From Calocera cornea HHB12733 (lineage: Eukaryota > Basidiomycota > Dacrymycetes > Dacrymycetales > Dacrymycetaceae), in assembly GCA_001632435.1 (NCBI GenBank), contig KV423924.1:1-64000 (forward strand): a stretch of 64,000 nucleotides of DNA. The letters are read 5' to 3'. Below are positions 34,859-45,672 of this stretch, one piece after another. Within the stretch, counting starts at the first letter, position 1; each line of letters begins with the position of its first letter. The translations under genes were made by a program, and so were the position numbers. The notes under the pieces were generated by a model. That model made no database searches. It was not told the origin of the DNA and saw only the letters and a program-made list of their open reading frames with translations.

Positions 34859-35739
34859 ATGTCTCTGCCTGCTCTTGAGCCAACAACTACGGCATGGCTT
34901 GCCTGGGCGTCCCTCTCGGTCTCAATGTCCAAGAAGTGGGATTGGAAGGAGCCAGCCGTTCCGGCGCTGTATGTGGACTGCCAGGAGACGTGGACCGCCG
35001 AGATGATGAACACCCAAGCTCGGTGGCAGTGGGATCCTAGGCGCAGTGGGGAATGGGCTTTCGTACATCCCAAGCTTGAGAGGCTGAAGGGCAGGATCCA
35101 GAAGGCAATGATATCCCAAGTAACCCTTGCTAGGCATGTCTGAGTTTTGCTGTTTCCACCCTTGTACCAATGCTGATCACAACACATGCAGTCACATAGA
35201 CACCTATCTATACGCATGGTCTATCCAGATGCTGATGCAAGACTACCTTTGCAGCCATCCAGCAACTTTGGCAGAGCACGATGGAGCATTGCGGAGGCTG
35301 TAAGTAACCTCGTTGATTGTCACATCACCATACTGAGAACTGCCAGGATCCAACCCATCTCAACGGCGTTCCCAAACACCAATGTTTCGAGTCATGTTGG
35401 CATCAACAGTCCTGAACAATGGGAGGAGTGTGCTGCATCTTTTATTGTTGCCATCTGCATATACTGACTATGCTTAGCGTCAGCGCCACCGAGGTGCAAT
35501 ACATCCACACCATCTTCAAAAAGGGAGTCATCAGCTACTGCCGTGTGAATGGGACCCCCTCCTCATTCCAGCTGCTGGTGGCCAAGACGGTCTTTGACAT
35601 GTCGAGTAACATGTCTATCACGAATTTCGAGATCAAAGACACTGGCATGGCTAGTTCCTGTCTTGTGATGAAGGCTGCACTCCTTGAGATGTTTGCCATG
35701 CAAATGGAGGACAATGATACCGATAGCTCCTCAGACTAA
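34859..35739 (+). CDS. Unrecognised cargo protein of the 11.5-kb element
   Basis: Starts MSLPALEPTTTAWLAWASL at ATG 34859. It continues through three or four short introns: GT-AG junctions near 35140, 35299 and 35450. Readable segments are Trp-rich (KKWDWKEPAVPALYVDCQE; YAWSIQMLMQDYLCSHPATL) and the end is acidic (DNDTDSSSD). I recognise no domain. The exact exon phases after position 35140 are uncertain, as two frames remain open there. It lies in the same orientation as the large gene at 38919 and may belong to the same element. Confidence 0.42.
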
Positions 35740-36384
35740 CCAACGGACAGTCCTATTGGAGCAATCCCTGCCTCATTTGATGTAATTAGTCCAAGTCACA
35801 CATGTTGCCCATTATTACCCAGTGTGCTTTTATCTTGATGTACTGGATGGATTCTCAATGACACACATTCCTTTGTTCACGTGCAACTCAATCTACATGT
35901 TCAGCCAATGATAGCAAGCCAGCGCACCAAACAATGGCACTTCTCCCGGGTGGAGTCAACACATGTGTGCCTTCCGGGAGATAAGGGCTTTACGCAAGGG
36001 TAAATAGACGCAAAACGGTCCCCCGCCTGTCGCGCAGTACTGTACATATCTGCTATGGCTGCACCTAGTGAGTCGACCGAGAAACGGTCTACCTGATTGC
36101 TCACCGCCTGCGCTATGCAGAACCTCTTGGCTGTTTTGCATCATGCCTGCAGGCACTCCAGATGTATTCTATCCCACTCCCTCAGATGGATCTAATGCCA
36201 TACTTCCGGCTGGGTGGGACAGAGTGTCCTAGGCCACTTGGTCCGACGCCGGCCGGTTTGGATGTGCGCCACGTCAGACATCCCATGCACGCTGCGCGTA
36301 GACGCCCTTGCCACATCAGTCCGGTTGGTATGGTACCTCAACATTGGGTCATTTGGTGCGCTTTTTTCTCTCGCACCTAATCTA

Positions 36385-38518
36385 CAGTCGCACCTGTGCA
36401 TTCATATCATGGTCACTTTGTATCACCTCCGGTTTGGTATTGAGCAGGGCATGCATGATGAACATGCATAGTAAGACGTCATAGGATATGCATCAGCCCT
36501 CTACATTTGCATAATGCATCGACTTTGGGGAAAATTCCCCTACTGTGATACAAGTATAGAGGTGCCCGACAGATCAAATTTGACCAAGTTTGAGGCTGTG
36601 AGCCTTGGTCCCTAGAGGCAAAAATTGCCTTTTGAGCGGATGTGCCCCTCTGTCCTCACCAACAATGGGTCAGAAGCGAAAGAAACCTGAGTGTCAGCAC
36701 CTGAGCCTTGAGCAGAAGATCCAAATTCTTGACTTTCATAAAGCGAATCCGAAGTATTCACAGCACGACATTGTTGCTCACTTCCAGAAAGAGCTGGACT
36801 TCCACACGCTCACACAGCCAACTGTGTGTCGCCTATACACCAAAGCTGCAAAGTGGTATGAACTTGCTCAAGAGTCCGGTAATCTCAAATTCAACAAGCG
36901 ACAGATTGTCAAGTATCCCCAGGTCAAGTTGGCACTGGAGAAGTGGGTCCACCAGGCAATGGGCAAGCATATGGCGATCACCAAAGGCCTGTTGCATGCA
37001 CAGGAACGTTGGTTTGCACAGATGAGTGGAATTGAGCCCGAACAGTTTCTCAAGTGCTCTAATGGATGGCTGGCATCTTTTAAGCGGCAACATGGACTGA
37101 AACAGCACACTTTTCATGGTGAAGCTGGCGCAGTCAAAGAAACCAACATTGAACAAGCCCGCACACATCTCAAGGCAATCACAGATGGTTATCACCCCTG
37201 TGATATCTTCAATATGGACAAAACTGGCCTCTTTGGCAGAATGCCTCCAGACCGTGGCCTTGCTACCCATCGCATGTCCGGCCTCAAGAGTGAGAAGACC
37301 CGATTGTCCTACACCTTTACTGTGAATGCACTTGGCACAGAGCGTCTCCCTCCACTTATTATCGGCAAGTCTGCAAGACCAATCTGCTTTGGGCGGAAAT
37401 CACTACGGATTGGACCATATTTCTATGATTATTGGTGGACTAAAAAGGCATGGATGACTGGAGAGATCTTTGACCAGTGCGCCACAGTCTGTTCTCTGTT
37501 CTCTTTCATGTACTTACACTACCACAGATATCTCACTGCATTGCAAGACTATCTCGTCCATGATCAAAAGATCCTTCTGCTGGTCGACAACTGCCCATCG
37601 CATTGCACCTTTGACCCCACCAAATTCCCTCAGATATGTGTGGAATTCCTCGACCCCAACATGACATGCCGTATCCAACCATTGGATCAAGGCATTATCC
37701 GGTGCTTCAAAGCTCATTATCACCGCTTATTCTATGAGCGCGCACTTGCATGTGACATTGCTGGGCAGGCGGATCTGTACAAGATCAATCAGAAGGAGAT
37801 CATGGGGCTTGCCGATGAAGCAGGGAAGACTGTGGGCGATACAACAGTTGCGAATTGCTGGCGTCATTCCGGCATTCTCTCACTCCGAAATGCAGATGGC
37901 TCTGTGATTCAAGCAACTACCGATGTCACACCATTACCGGCTCCACAGGGTGAAGACCCAGGCCTGTTACGTGCTGCAGGAGCACTCGAAGCAATTCTGA
38001 AAGCACTGCAAGAGGCAGGAACTGTGCAAGAGTCACAGCTTATGGCAGTTGGCGAAGTACTCGATGTCCAAGAAGAGCATGTCACCGAGCAGGAGTGGAG
38101 CAATGTGGAGATCATTGAGCAGGCACAGGAAGAGATTGCAGTGCAGAACAAGGAGGAAGTGATAGAGCTGGATGACGAAGATGAGGATGAAGAAGAGCCT
38201 GTGTTATCAGCAAAAGCGGCAATCAAGATGCTCCATGAGCTGAGCAACTTCTGCGCATCACAGTCAGAGCCAGAGTTCCAGTCTGCATGCACACTCCTCC
38301 CAACCCTTATCTGCAAGCTTTGATACCAGGTCCAGGAAGGTCTTTTGCGGGCACAGATTACAGATTATCTTGGTCCAAGTCAAGTGGTTGCACATCGTAG
38401 CTACTAAGCAAGCTGGAAAAATATTTGGTTCTGATAGTCCTCTTTGTCTCTGTATCACCTGTCACAATGCATAGGTTGACCGAAAATGGAAGGTGATACA
38501 AATGCACAGGTGCGACTG
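36385..38518 (+). mobile_element. Complete pogo-like DNA transposon (2,134 bp)
   Basis: Perfect 18-bp terminal inverted repeats (CAGTCGCACCTGTGCATT) are flanked on both sides by TA, the Tc1/mariner-pogo target duplication. An inner inverted block (TGTATCACCT) follows at each end. It contains one intact transposase gene, so it may be autonomous. It is nested inside the 11.5-kb element. Confidence 0.9.
36665..38323 (+). CDS. Pogo/Tigger-type transposase, DDE_1 superfamily
   Basis: 552 aa, single exon, from ATG 36665 (MGQKRKKPECQH). An N-terminal psq/CENP-B-like helix-turn-helix (LSLEQKIQILDFHKANPKYS) is followed by a Tc5/CENP-B DNA-binding half (ITKGLLHAQERWFAQMSG, FLKCSNGWLASFKRQHGL). The catalytic DDE_1 domain has the three acidic residues: FNMDKTGLF, KILLLVDNCPSH and CRIQPLDQGII, the DDD type of pogo elements. 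The C terminus is acidic and may be a coiled coil. An upstream TTG-started extension to 36605 is not needed. It cuts and pastes its own element by binding the TIRs. The reading frame is intact. Confidence 0.92.
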   Translation: MGQKRKKPECQHLSLEQKIQILDFHKANPKYSQHDIVAHFQKELDFHTLTQPTVCRLYTKAAKWYELAQESGNLKFNKRQIVKYPQVKLALEKWVHQAMGKHMAITKGLLHAQERWFAQMSGIEPEQFLKCSNGWLASFKRQHGLKQHTFHGEAGAVKETNIEQARTHLKAITDGYHPCDIFNMDKTGLFGRMPPDRGLATHRMSGLKSEKTRLSYTFTVNALGTERLPPLIIGKSARPICFGRKSLRIGPYFYDYWWTKKAWMTGEIFDQCATVCSLFSFMYLHYHRYLTALQDYLVHDQKILLLVDNCPSHCTFDPTKFPQICVEFLDPNMTCRIQPLDQGIIRCFKAHYHRLFYERALACDIAGQADLYKINQKEIMGLADEAGKTVGDTTVANCWRHSGILSLRNADGSVIQATTDVTPLPAPQGEDPGLLRAAGALEAILKALQEAGTVQESQLMAVGEVLDVQEEHVTEQEWSNVEIIEQAQEEIAVQNKEEVIELDDEDEDEEEPVLSAKAAIKMLHELSNFCASQSEPEFQSACTLLPTLICKL

Positions 38519-38918
38519 TAGTTTGCTTGAACTCAGTTCATTCGCCTTAGATCCCTATGATGCCCCAAGAGCGCAGAAATCAAACTTCTAAATCAAACTT
38601 TGATTCTGCATCATGCACTGTATGTAACCTGAGAATGATAACAGAATTCACACGGAAAGCGAGACCTACACTGAAATGAACAAGAAAACATTGTGAGACA
38701 TCAAATGGACGCAATGACGCTTATGTAAGCAATAGGAAGAAGGCTGGGCGGGGGGACCTGCAGAGAGAAGCAGTGTTAGAGAGGGCGTAAGACGCATGGG
38801 ACGCGGCTTGACTCTACGCGTCTTCCTCTCTTGCAAACAATCACCATCCACCACCCATCCACCATCCATCCATACTCTTCAAACCAATTCTACACACAAA
38901 CTTCTGGCAAACAAGACC

Positions 38919-41072
38919 ATGTGCGATAATGGCAATGACGATGATGGACGGTTGGCCGAGCACAACCCTGGCCCCAAGCCAAAGAGACACCGACTTGACA
39001 TCCCCGGTGTTGATGAAGAGGAGCTGGTCTTTGAGCTGGATGACGGTCATCAGGTGCGTGTGCTATACTCCTTGCATTGGTGGCATCCTTATGTCTTCCC
39101 AGAACTACAAAGCACCTGATGTATGCTACCTTCGGGCAAGCAATATCTTCAACAATGCGGACCAACTCTATGATACCCTGGTGCTTTCTGAGTGCCGGAT
39201 TGCCTTACCCATCGCTCATGACAAGCAGTTTGATACTAAGCACAAGTATGCCCGAACCCGCATCACTGAGGCAACTGTATCCGCTATGTGCAAGAGTCTA
39301 GAGGAGAGGGGCCTGAACCGTTGGAGTAGCCCAATCATCATTGCCACAACCCCTGACAATATTCTCAATCTGGACAAGATCGAAAACAATCACCTCAACT
39401 CAAAGAACCGGGAGTCACTCACTCGTATGGCCTACTTCTGGGATACAACCAAAGTACTCCTCATCTCTGGCAACATTCATGTGATGGGTTGCCGCTCGTA
39501 CTATCTGGAACATGCCGACAAACTGCATCATGAAAGGCCGTGGTGGTATTGCCAGATCTACAACGTTGGTGAGTAAGATCTTTCTGCATACCTTGTCCTG
39601 GTCTCATGGATGTGCAAATGATCTTCTTCATCTGGACTGTGTTGTGTTGTACAACTTCCTTGCCAACAATGACAAGGCACGGGAGCGGCCTTCCACGGGT
39701 GCCAATATCTGGCAGCAAGCAATCAAGTACCGCGATGACAAGACAATAGAGAACACGGCTCAGCGCATGGAACTTGCCACCGCCCAGCTTGCTTCGCAAA
39801 CTGGCGTTATTTGTGTCTTCAAGGACAAGTCGTTTGCCAATGTGGTGCTTCATCTTCTGGAGCTGCCTACCTGCAACACTCTCACCAGCCTTCACTCCAT
39901 TCTCGAGCTGTGGAATAACAAGGGGAAGGATGTGAGTACTCAATCCACCTCTTGCATACCAAGCTAACCTAGTGAGTGCAGGCGATTATGAACCAGATTC
40001 TCTGGATGTGCGACTTCCTGGAAGACCAGGATACTTGGTGGTACTGGGAGGATCCTGAGAATCCCGGTGGAGCCCACGTAATGTACCCGGAGCTTAAGGA
40101 TTGGCAACTCATGAAGGCGTTCTCCGAGGCCAGAGACCAATGGATCATGCGGCTGTCCGAATCTGTCAAGAACAAGACCAATCCTCCCGTGCCATACCTC
40201 GACTTTCTTGGCAACTTTCTCATAGATGTCTATTACCCCGAAGATACGTCAAACGGCTATGCCGTCCCTCACAAACATTGCATGTACATTGATCAGTTCA
40301 TTGACAAGATGAGGGACTATCACACAAATATTGCCCCTGCTCTCTTCTTCATCACCCCCAAGAACACTGCTAACTTCACTCGTCTGTTCTGCGAATTCAA
40401 TGCTTGTTGGGTTGAGGTGCGCAAATCAAGGCTCTAATTTGTAATTTGATTTGCTGACTGACGAGATAGATGGCTCGATGGCGTTGCGTAAACTACACTT
40501 GGGTGTGCGTGGGAAGCGGGTCCCATTCTGATGTCGGGCGCCCCCCAACTTGGTCATGCCTGTGGGCTGACACACACGGGGAGCTGGGATCAGCTGAACA
40601 CTCAACCTACTGGGCGCAGGTATGTAGCAAGCTCTTGCCGAAAGTAACGCTTCTGACACAATTGAAGTTTTCTTCTATGTTTTCGCCTGTGATTCATTGG
40701 GAAACCTTACTGTTAATGCGGCGCACCTTGAGCTACATCTTCTTTGTGCACAATGCCGCAATCACCGGTGGGGCTCCCCAAGTCATGAGCCAGCACGGCA
40801 TCCAAAACATATTCCAACCCTATCTGCTCTACTGGTGGCGCCGAGAACGCGATCTGGAGTACAGGCCTCAGGCTTCTCCAACCGGACCTGACGACTTTGA
40901 ACAGTGGCTTGCCCTCATCGAAATCACCAAGCGGTACCTTCCAAAGAATTGGCCCTATGGCATTGACGGGCAAGCGACTTGCGTGGAGCGTTTCTTATCG
41001 GCCTTCTTTCAAGAGTACTCTATTGCCCGCGTCTACTTCCCTCTGCTTATGAAAGATCCACAATGGCATTGA
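38919..41072 (+). CDS. Large cargo protein of the 11.5-kb element, possible ParB/sulfiredoxin-like region
   Basis: Starts MCDNGNDDDGRLAEHNPG; a basic patch (KPKRHRLDIPG) is followed by an intron ending near 39105 (CAG before AACTACAAAGC). The N-terminal third contains RITEATVSAMCKSLEERGLN, WSSPIIIATTPDNILNLDKI, NNHLNSKNRESLTRMAY and a LLISGNIHVMGCRSYYL segment. The order helix, strand, N-x-x-x-I, then hydrophobic-SGN-(I)H resembles ParB/Srx-fold proteins with a GxHR core, but the core residues are not all present, so this is tentative. The middle and C-terminal parts are rich in Trp and acidic residues (LWMCDFLEDQDTWWYWED). Further introns lie near 39570, 39930, 40420-40470 and 40620-40675. 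It could be the transposase of the element or an accessory protein. Confidence 0.5.
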
Positions 41073-41610
41073 GCACGTATGATCCTCGAGACGCATGCCG
41101 TCCCCGGCAATACTCAGGAGCAAGCGGAGCGCTACTATGAGAACCTCGACGAGCTGGACATCTCTCATGAATTCAGCCCCAAAGATCAGCTCAAGATACC
41201 GGAGGATTAAAATGAAAAGACTGGCCAGGTTGAACGTGAGGAGGACCTTCCTGAGCACATTGCGAAGGCTCGTGATGAAGTCGGTGAAGCTCTGTACGCG
41301 TTGATCAAGGCGCATATCTTGCCTGCTGTGGAGGACAAGGACCGTGATGCCTTGCCTGAAATCTGGGCGGCTGTAGGTTCATTTTCTCTTCTCTGCTGCT
41401 CATGGTACTGACGATTCCTCATCTAGGCTTGCCATAAGGTCTCATGTCTCAAGGCTGATCATCTCATTGCACAAGAAGAGAAGGAAGAGGTTGACAAGCT
41501 CATCGCTCTTAGCCTGGGTCCCGCTCAAGGCCTGGGAAGCCAACGTGATGCATCCGATGATACTGTGGTCGACAACAATGCCCGTGGTCGTGGCAAGCGC
41601 AATTGTGGTT

Positions 41611-41657
<47 letters not shown>

Positions 41658-41765
41658 TGTGGTTGTGGTCGTGGTCGTGGCTGTGGTTGCGGGGCCAAGA
41701 CCAATGTGGGCAGACTGAAGGCTCTCAAGGGCAAAGGTAAAGCGAAGGACACCAGCCTGTTCTGA
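41073..41765 (+). pseudogene. C-terminal remnant of the large cargo gene, ending in Gly-Arg/Gly-Cys repeats
   Basis: Directly after the TGA at 41070-41072 the same frame stays coding-like (MILETHAVPGNTQEQAERYYE), then meets a TAA at 41207-41209. It continues in frame (EHIAKARDEVGEALYALIKA), crosses a GT-AG intron near 41372-41426 and ends in a Gly/Arg/Cys-rich tail. Two in-frame stops separate it from the main open frame. Either the gene once was longer and is decaying, or the tail is an independent small gene without a clear start. Confidence 0.4.
41606..41690 (+). repeat. GTGGTC hexamer repeat
   Basis: About 14 tandem copies of GTGGTY with few changes. They encode GRGRG and GCGCG dipeptide repeats in the cargo gene frame, which would form an RGG-like nucleic-acid-binding tail with added Cys. 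Confidence 0.85.
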
Positions 41766-42284
41766 ACCTGTGGCATCACGTTGACGTGTTTGTCCAACTC
41801 ATACGTGTCACCTTCCTGTTGCTTGTTTTCTGTCACTCTTTTCCCACCATTCACCTCACTCTGTGCCAGCAGTTCCCTCTTCCTTTCAATTGTTGTTTGT
41901 TGTGCAAGCATGTTCTCAGTTTAGTGCAATAAATCAAAGAGTGAATTGCAAGTTTGATCTGGCCGTCCGGCCGTAACATTAAGATCTATAGCTAGCATAA
42001 TGCGAAGAAGAAACAAGAGGGAATGAGTGAAAGCAAAGAGGCAAGGAATGGGTGAGATTGAGATCCGTGGTGGGGAGGCATCAAACCCTTGCCTTGGATT
42101 GATACACATCCTTTTTCGCATATCTCAAAAGTATTGATGCGGTTCCACGAGCTATGCAAGCAGGGACGGGCACTGGCTCCGCAGAAGTGTAGATATCCAA
42201 CAGCTCGTTCAGATCAAGTGCAGCAAGCTCGTTGAGACGAAGAATACCTCCTGCCAGCAGTCCAGCTCCATACTGGGAAAAGTT

Positions 42285-43866
42285 TCAATCATCAACATTT
42301 CGGATGGGGTTGGTGTTGAGCTCAGAGAGCCACAGGTCAAGGGCAGGGTATGCTGAGGAGTCTTCTATCAGATCGCGTACATCTTGGTTGTTGTTATCCT
42401 GCTTCTTCCCTGCCCCAGAAGGCGGCACAAATTGGTGACCGGCAACTGATGGTGTCATGGAAGGGGGCCCAAATAGAGTCCATGGCAGCCCTAGACCTTG
42501 GAGGATGGACTGGGCAGCGGCTTGCGCAACCTCAGCCATCTTCTGTGGACAAGTCACTGCACAGACTGTTCCCATAGGTGCAGATATGTTGTTGCATATG
42601 AGCCAGCAATTCATCAGAATTGGAGGGGGAGTTTCATATGAGACACTGTCAACTTTCTTGTTCTGTAATCTCATCAGGAAGAGACATCTGATAGGGCAAA
42701 GAGAGCAAACCAAAGCAAGAGCCCAGAACGACCAATCTTCATTGGATATCTCGATATGTTTGCCACCTGGCAAAATCATATTGGAGCGACCGTGTTCATA
42801 GCACAGGTGCACTTTCTTCAATTCAATGAGGGTTGTAGCATCGCTACTGCTTGTGTTGGCAGCCGCCTCCACAGCCGCACTGGCCGGTGGAGACTTGGTC
42901 TTCTTGCCCTGTCAACATTTAGCAAGGTGTAGGGAAGAAGACAGATACCACATACCTTCTTGCCTTTCCTGTTTCCCTTTGTGGGTGGCGAGTCCTCAGC
43001 GCCAGAACTGCTCGTTGAGCAATTGCTGAGCATGACATAAACAACGTCAGGCTCGCCCCTCTTTGGCTCAAGTGGGAACTCAGTGCGCTTCATTGTGGCA
43101 GATGATATAGCCTTCTTGTAAGCGCTTTGGCATTTGGACCAGGCCGCCTCGAATTTGTCCTGGACCCTTTTGGTAGCGGCCTTCCAAGCACGTATCATGT
43201 CAAGGAATGTGTCCGGCAAATCCAATGCTGACAAGGGTGCTTTGCTTTTGGAGGTTGACAACGAATATGCGAGCGAAAGATGGTTGGGATGCACTTTCAA
43301 GAGTTTCCCAACATCATAATGCAAGACACCGAGTCCTGAAGAGATAGGTAGGGCAATCATACATGCTATGGCTCCAACCAGCACCTTGTACGAAATAGTA
43401 TCTAGGGAAAGTGAGAAAGTGTTTTTGGTGACTGCAATATAGGTGCACCTTCCTCTTCTGGCTCCTCTGCTTCATCATCGACCTCCTCCTGATATGCACT
43501 TGCTGTCCCTGTAACATCGCCATACTCCTCCTTGGGTTTGTACTCGCTTCCGTCTGTAGTTACCGGAAGTTCCAAGCTATGGCAAGGGACAAGGCCTTCC
43601 TTGTAGACCTTCTTAATCATGGCCTGTAGTTGGGAGGCATCACTGGGAAGCACAAGGCTCATGTCGCCCGGCGGCTCAGATGCCTGCAGAATGTCGCGGG
43701 CGCCTGGAAAAGTAGGGACGGGAGATTGAATCTCAATGGTCCCACCGGCCCAGTCAGCCGGAATGTCTTGGTGTACGCCCCATCCACTGTTTGGGGGACC
43801 ATTGTCTGTCTTGAGCTTCTTTGTGGGCTGGGGACAAGGAGGGCCCTTTGTCGTCTTTGTGGTCAA
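42285..43866 (-). CDS. Unrecognised minus-strand cargo protein of the 11.5-kb element
   Basis: A set of minus-strand open frames joins into one gene ending LWLSELNTNPIRNVDD-stop at 42285. One intron is clear, about 42909-42953 (GTATGT...GACAG), joining GNRKGKK to GKKTKSPPASAAVEAAAN. The N-terminal part is hydrophilic and acidic (KEEYGDVTG, EEVDDEAEEPEE). The middle has SLAYSLSTSKSKAPLSALDLPDTFLDMIRAWKAATKRV, helical and basic. The start is uncertain: no ATG fits the first frame near 43866. No domain recognised. It converges with the large plus-strand gene. Confidence 0.45.
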
Positions 43867-44365
43867 GTCAAGTGCCTCGCTGGTTTGTCATGGTATCCGA
43901 CTCTGTTGCTCTTCCGCGAACAACCTTTTGTGTGTTTCTTTTGTCTGACAACCAACTGCCAGCTTTTTGTTTGCCATAATAGAGAAGCAAAAAAATCCTG
44001 GAGGCGTAAGAGTATGGTAGAATGAAAGTGAGGGAAGGAAGGTAAACAGTTGCGGCTTCTACGTGCGCGCTCTGGCATGTGTCACACGGCCGCTTTTTTT
44101 TCCACCTTTGATTACCACTTCACTACCATTGTTTCACTCACAGAATCATTGTACATCCCTTACAAGTATCCTTGGGTCACTGCTATTCCATTCTGAAGAG
44201 ATCAAAGCTTGTATTTCTTCTTTGATTTCTCAAATCTGTGCTATTGTACCATCAGTTTCATTTCATTTCATTTTCATTTTTTATTGGTTCTAACCTATCT
44301 GCGGCTCTAGACTATTTAAAAATACACAACTTTTCATTTTACTTCAGTATCCTAGCTACAATTTC

Positions 44366-44454
44366 CGTTGAAATACGGCTTGTACGCGATCTGTCCATTT
44401 TCGTCCAATTTTTGCGCGCGGGCCCCGCGCCAAGTATTATGTAAGCAGCAATAA
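44366..44454 (-). repeat. Right terminal inverted repeat of the 11.5-kb element
   Basis: Reverse complement of 32915-33003 with few mismatches (for example CGCGCAAAAATTGG against CGCGCGAAAATCGG). Confidence 0.85.
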
Positions 44455-45672
44455 TAGGCGCCGCGCAGCCCGCCGGTCTTTCTTCGGTTCCGGCAGCTTA
44501 AGTTGGCAGTCGTCTATTGACAGCTAGTACTGCAATGTATACTAGCGATCCTAATCGGATTCAACATTCGCACAACGCAAGGCGAAGTCGAGGTTCGGCG
44601 GTGCACCGACGGGGACCGATGGACGTGCGACCCGCCGGAAGCTACGCTCTTCGACTCCGACACCGCACATTGATCTGGTTTGCTTTGCAATGTGGATCAT
44701 ACCGCTCGAGCGGCCAGGTTCACAGGCCCAGGAGATAACGATCAAGCTGCTGATCTGGCGACAACATGGCGAGACAAGGGACATGACTACAGCGGCAAGA
44801 TTTCATGAGAGTGGCTTATTCAACCTGTAACTTATATAAAGTGCGGTCGCCTTACGGAAGAACGCCGCTATCGCACCGCTCGCGCAGGCCTGTTCAAGCT
44901 CAGAAGCCGCCCACGGCGGACAAAGGATGGCAAGAACGTGCGTCTTGACGGCTCCGTCCGGACAGCGTGAATCTTCCGCGATGCGACCGGCTAATCACAC
45001 CTGTTTAAAATATGTAAGCTTTTCAGTTCGGCACGCCCAGTCATGTCGTTTAGCAGAAGATGAAAGATGTATTGGCGGCTTATGCGATCCCGCGCCTTCC
45101 TGTTCAACAAATACTGACTTTTCTGTTCGCGTTGTGACAGCGCGGAGGTTCGATCGGGCCAGGCGCCCTTCTTCCTCGGAGCCAGATTAAGCACCTGCTG
45201 ACAAACGGAGGCTGACTCGGGCCGGACGAACTCGGCATCTCGGCCGTGCCTGTACTGGAATTGTGTGATCCTTTGCACCTGTCCACCGTCCGGCCTCCGG
45301 ATGGAGAAACGATGAGCGACAACTTTCGGCCGGGGCCTCTGCGGTCGGTGGACACGGTGTGGATGCGCCCATCCACCTGTGCACCTACGCCTCCAGGCCT
45401 CCATGGACGGCCTCCTGACCCGAGGCATGCCCGGGCCTGTGGGCTGATATCGCCCGCCAAAATCAAAAGTATGCGCGCACCCTCGCTGCGGCTTGGTGAG
45501 CACGCTACGAGCCACGCTGAAGGCCTCGGTCCTGGCTCTTCCCCATCACCCGCCCTAGCTCCCTCCTTCTTTCAGAGGACTGCATTAATACGCAGCGCGA
45601 GACAGCGAGCAGCGAAGGCGCATACATCTGGTTCCCCGGTTCCCCCGTCCATCCCCGCTGGACCACATTGCA
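44455..45672. other. Spacer and 5' region of the second MFS gene
   Basis: 1.2 kb, returning to high GC. Open frames such as 44991-45515 (minus) have Arg/Pro-biased composition typical of chance frames. No supported gene. Confidence 0.5.

Larger units (their letters stand above)
32915..44454. mobile_element. 11.5-kb DNA element bounded by inverted repeats, with unrecognised cargo genes and nested transposons
   Basis: The ends are about 90-bp inverted repeats starting TTATTGCTGCTTACATAATA, with a GC-rich core (GGCGCGGGGCCCGCGCGC). A second shared block lies about 145 bp in from each end (GAGCCGCAGAT, near 33062 and 44305), so both ends belong to one element. The interior is more AT-rich than the flanks. 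Contents: a decayed Tc1/mariner copy (33402-34579), a plus-strand gene (34859-35739), a complete pogo-like element (36385-38518), a large plus-strand gene (38919-41072 plus tail), and a minus-strand gene (42285-43866). No clear target duplication is visible. I could not place it in a named superfamily; large basidiomycete elements such as KDZ or Plavaka are candidates only by size. Confidence 0.72.

Noticed and set aside
37460..37540. Intron in the pogo-like transposase (GTCTGT...CACAG)
   Set aside because: Removing it would shift the frame away from the catalytic LLLVDNCPSH motif, while the unspliced frame is continuous.
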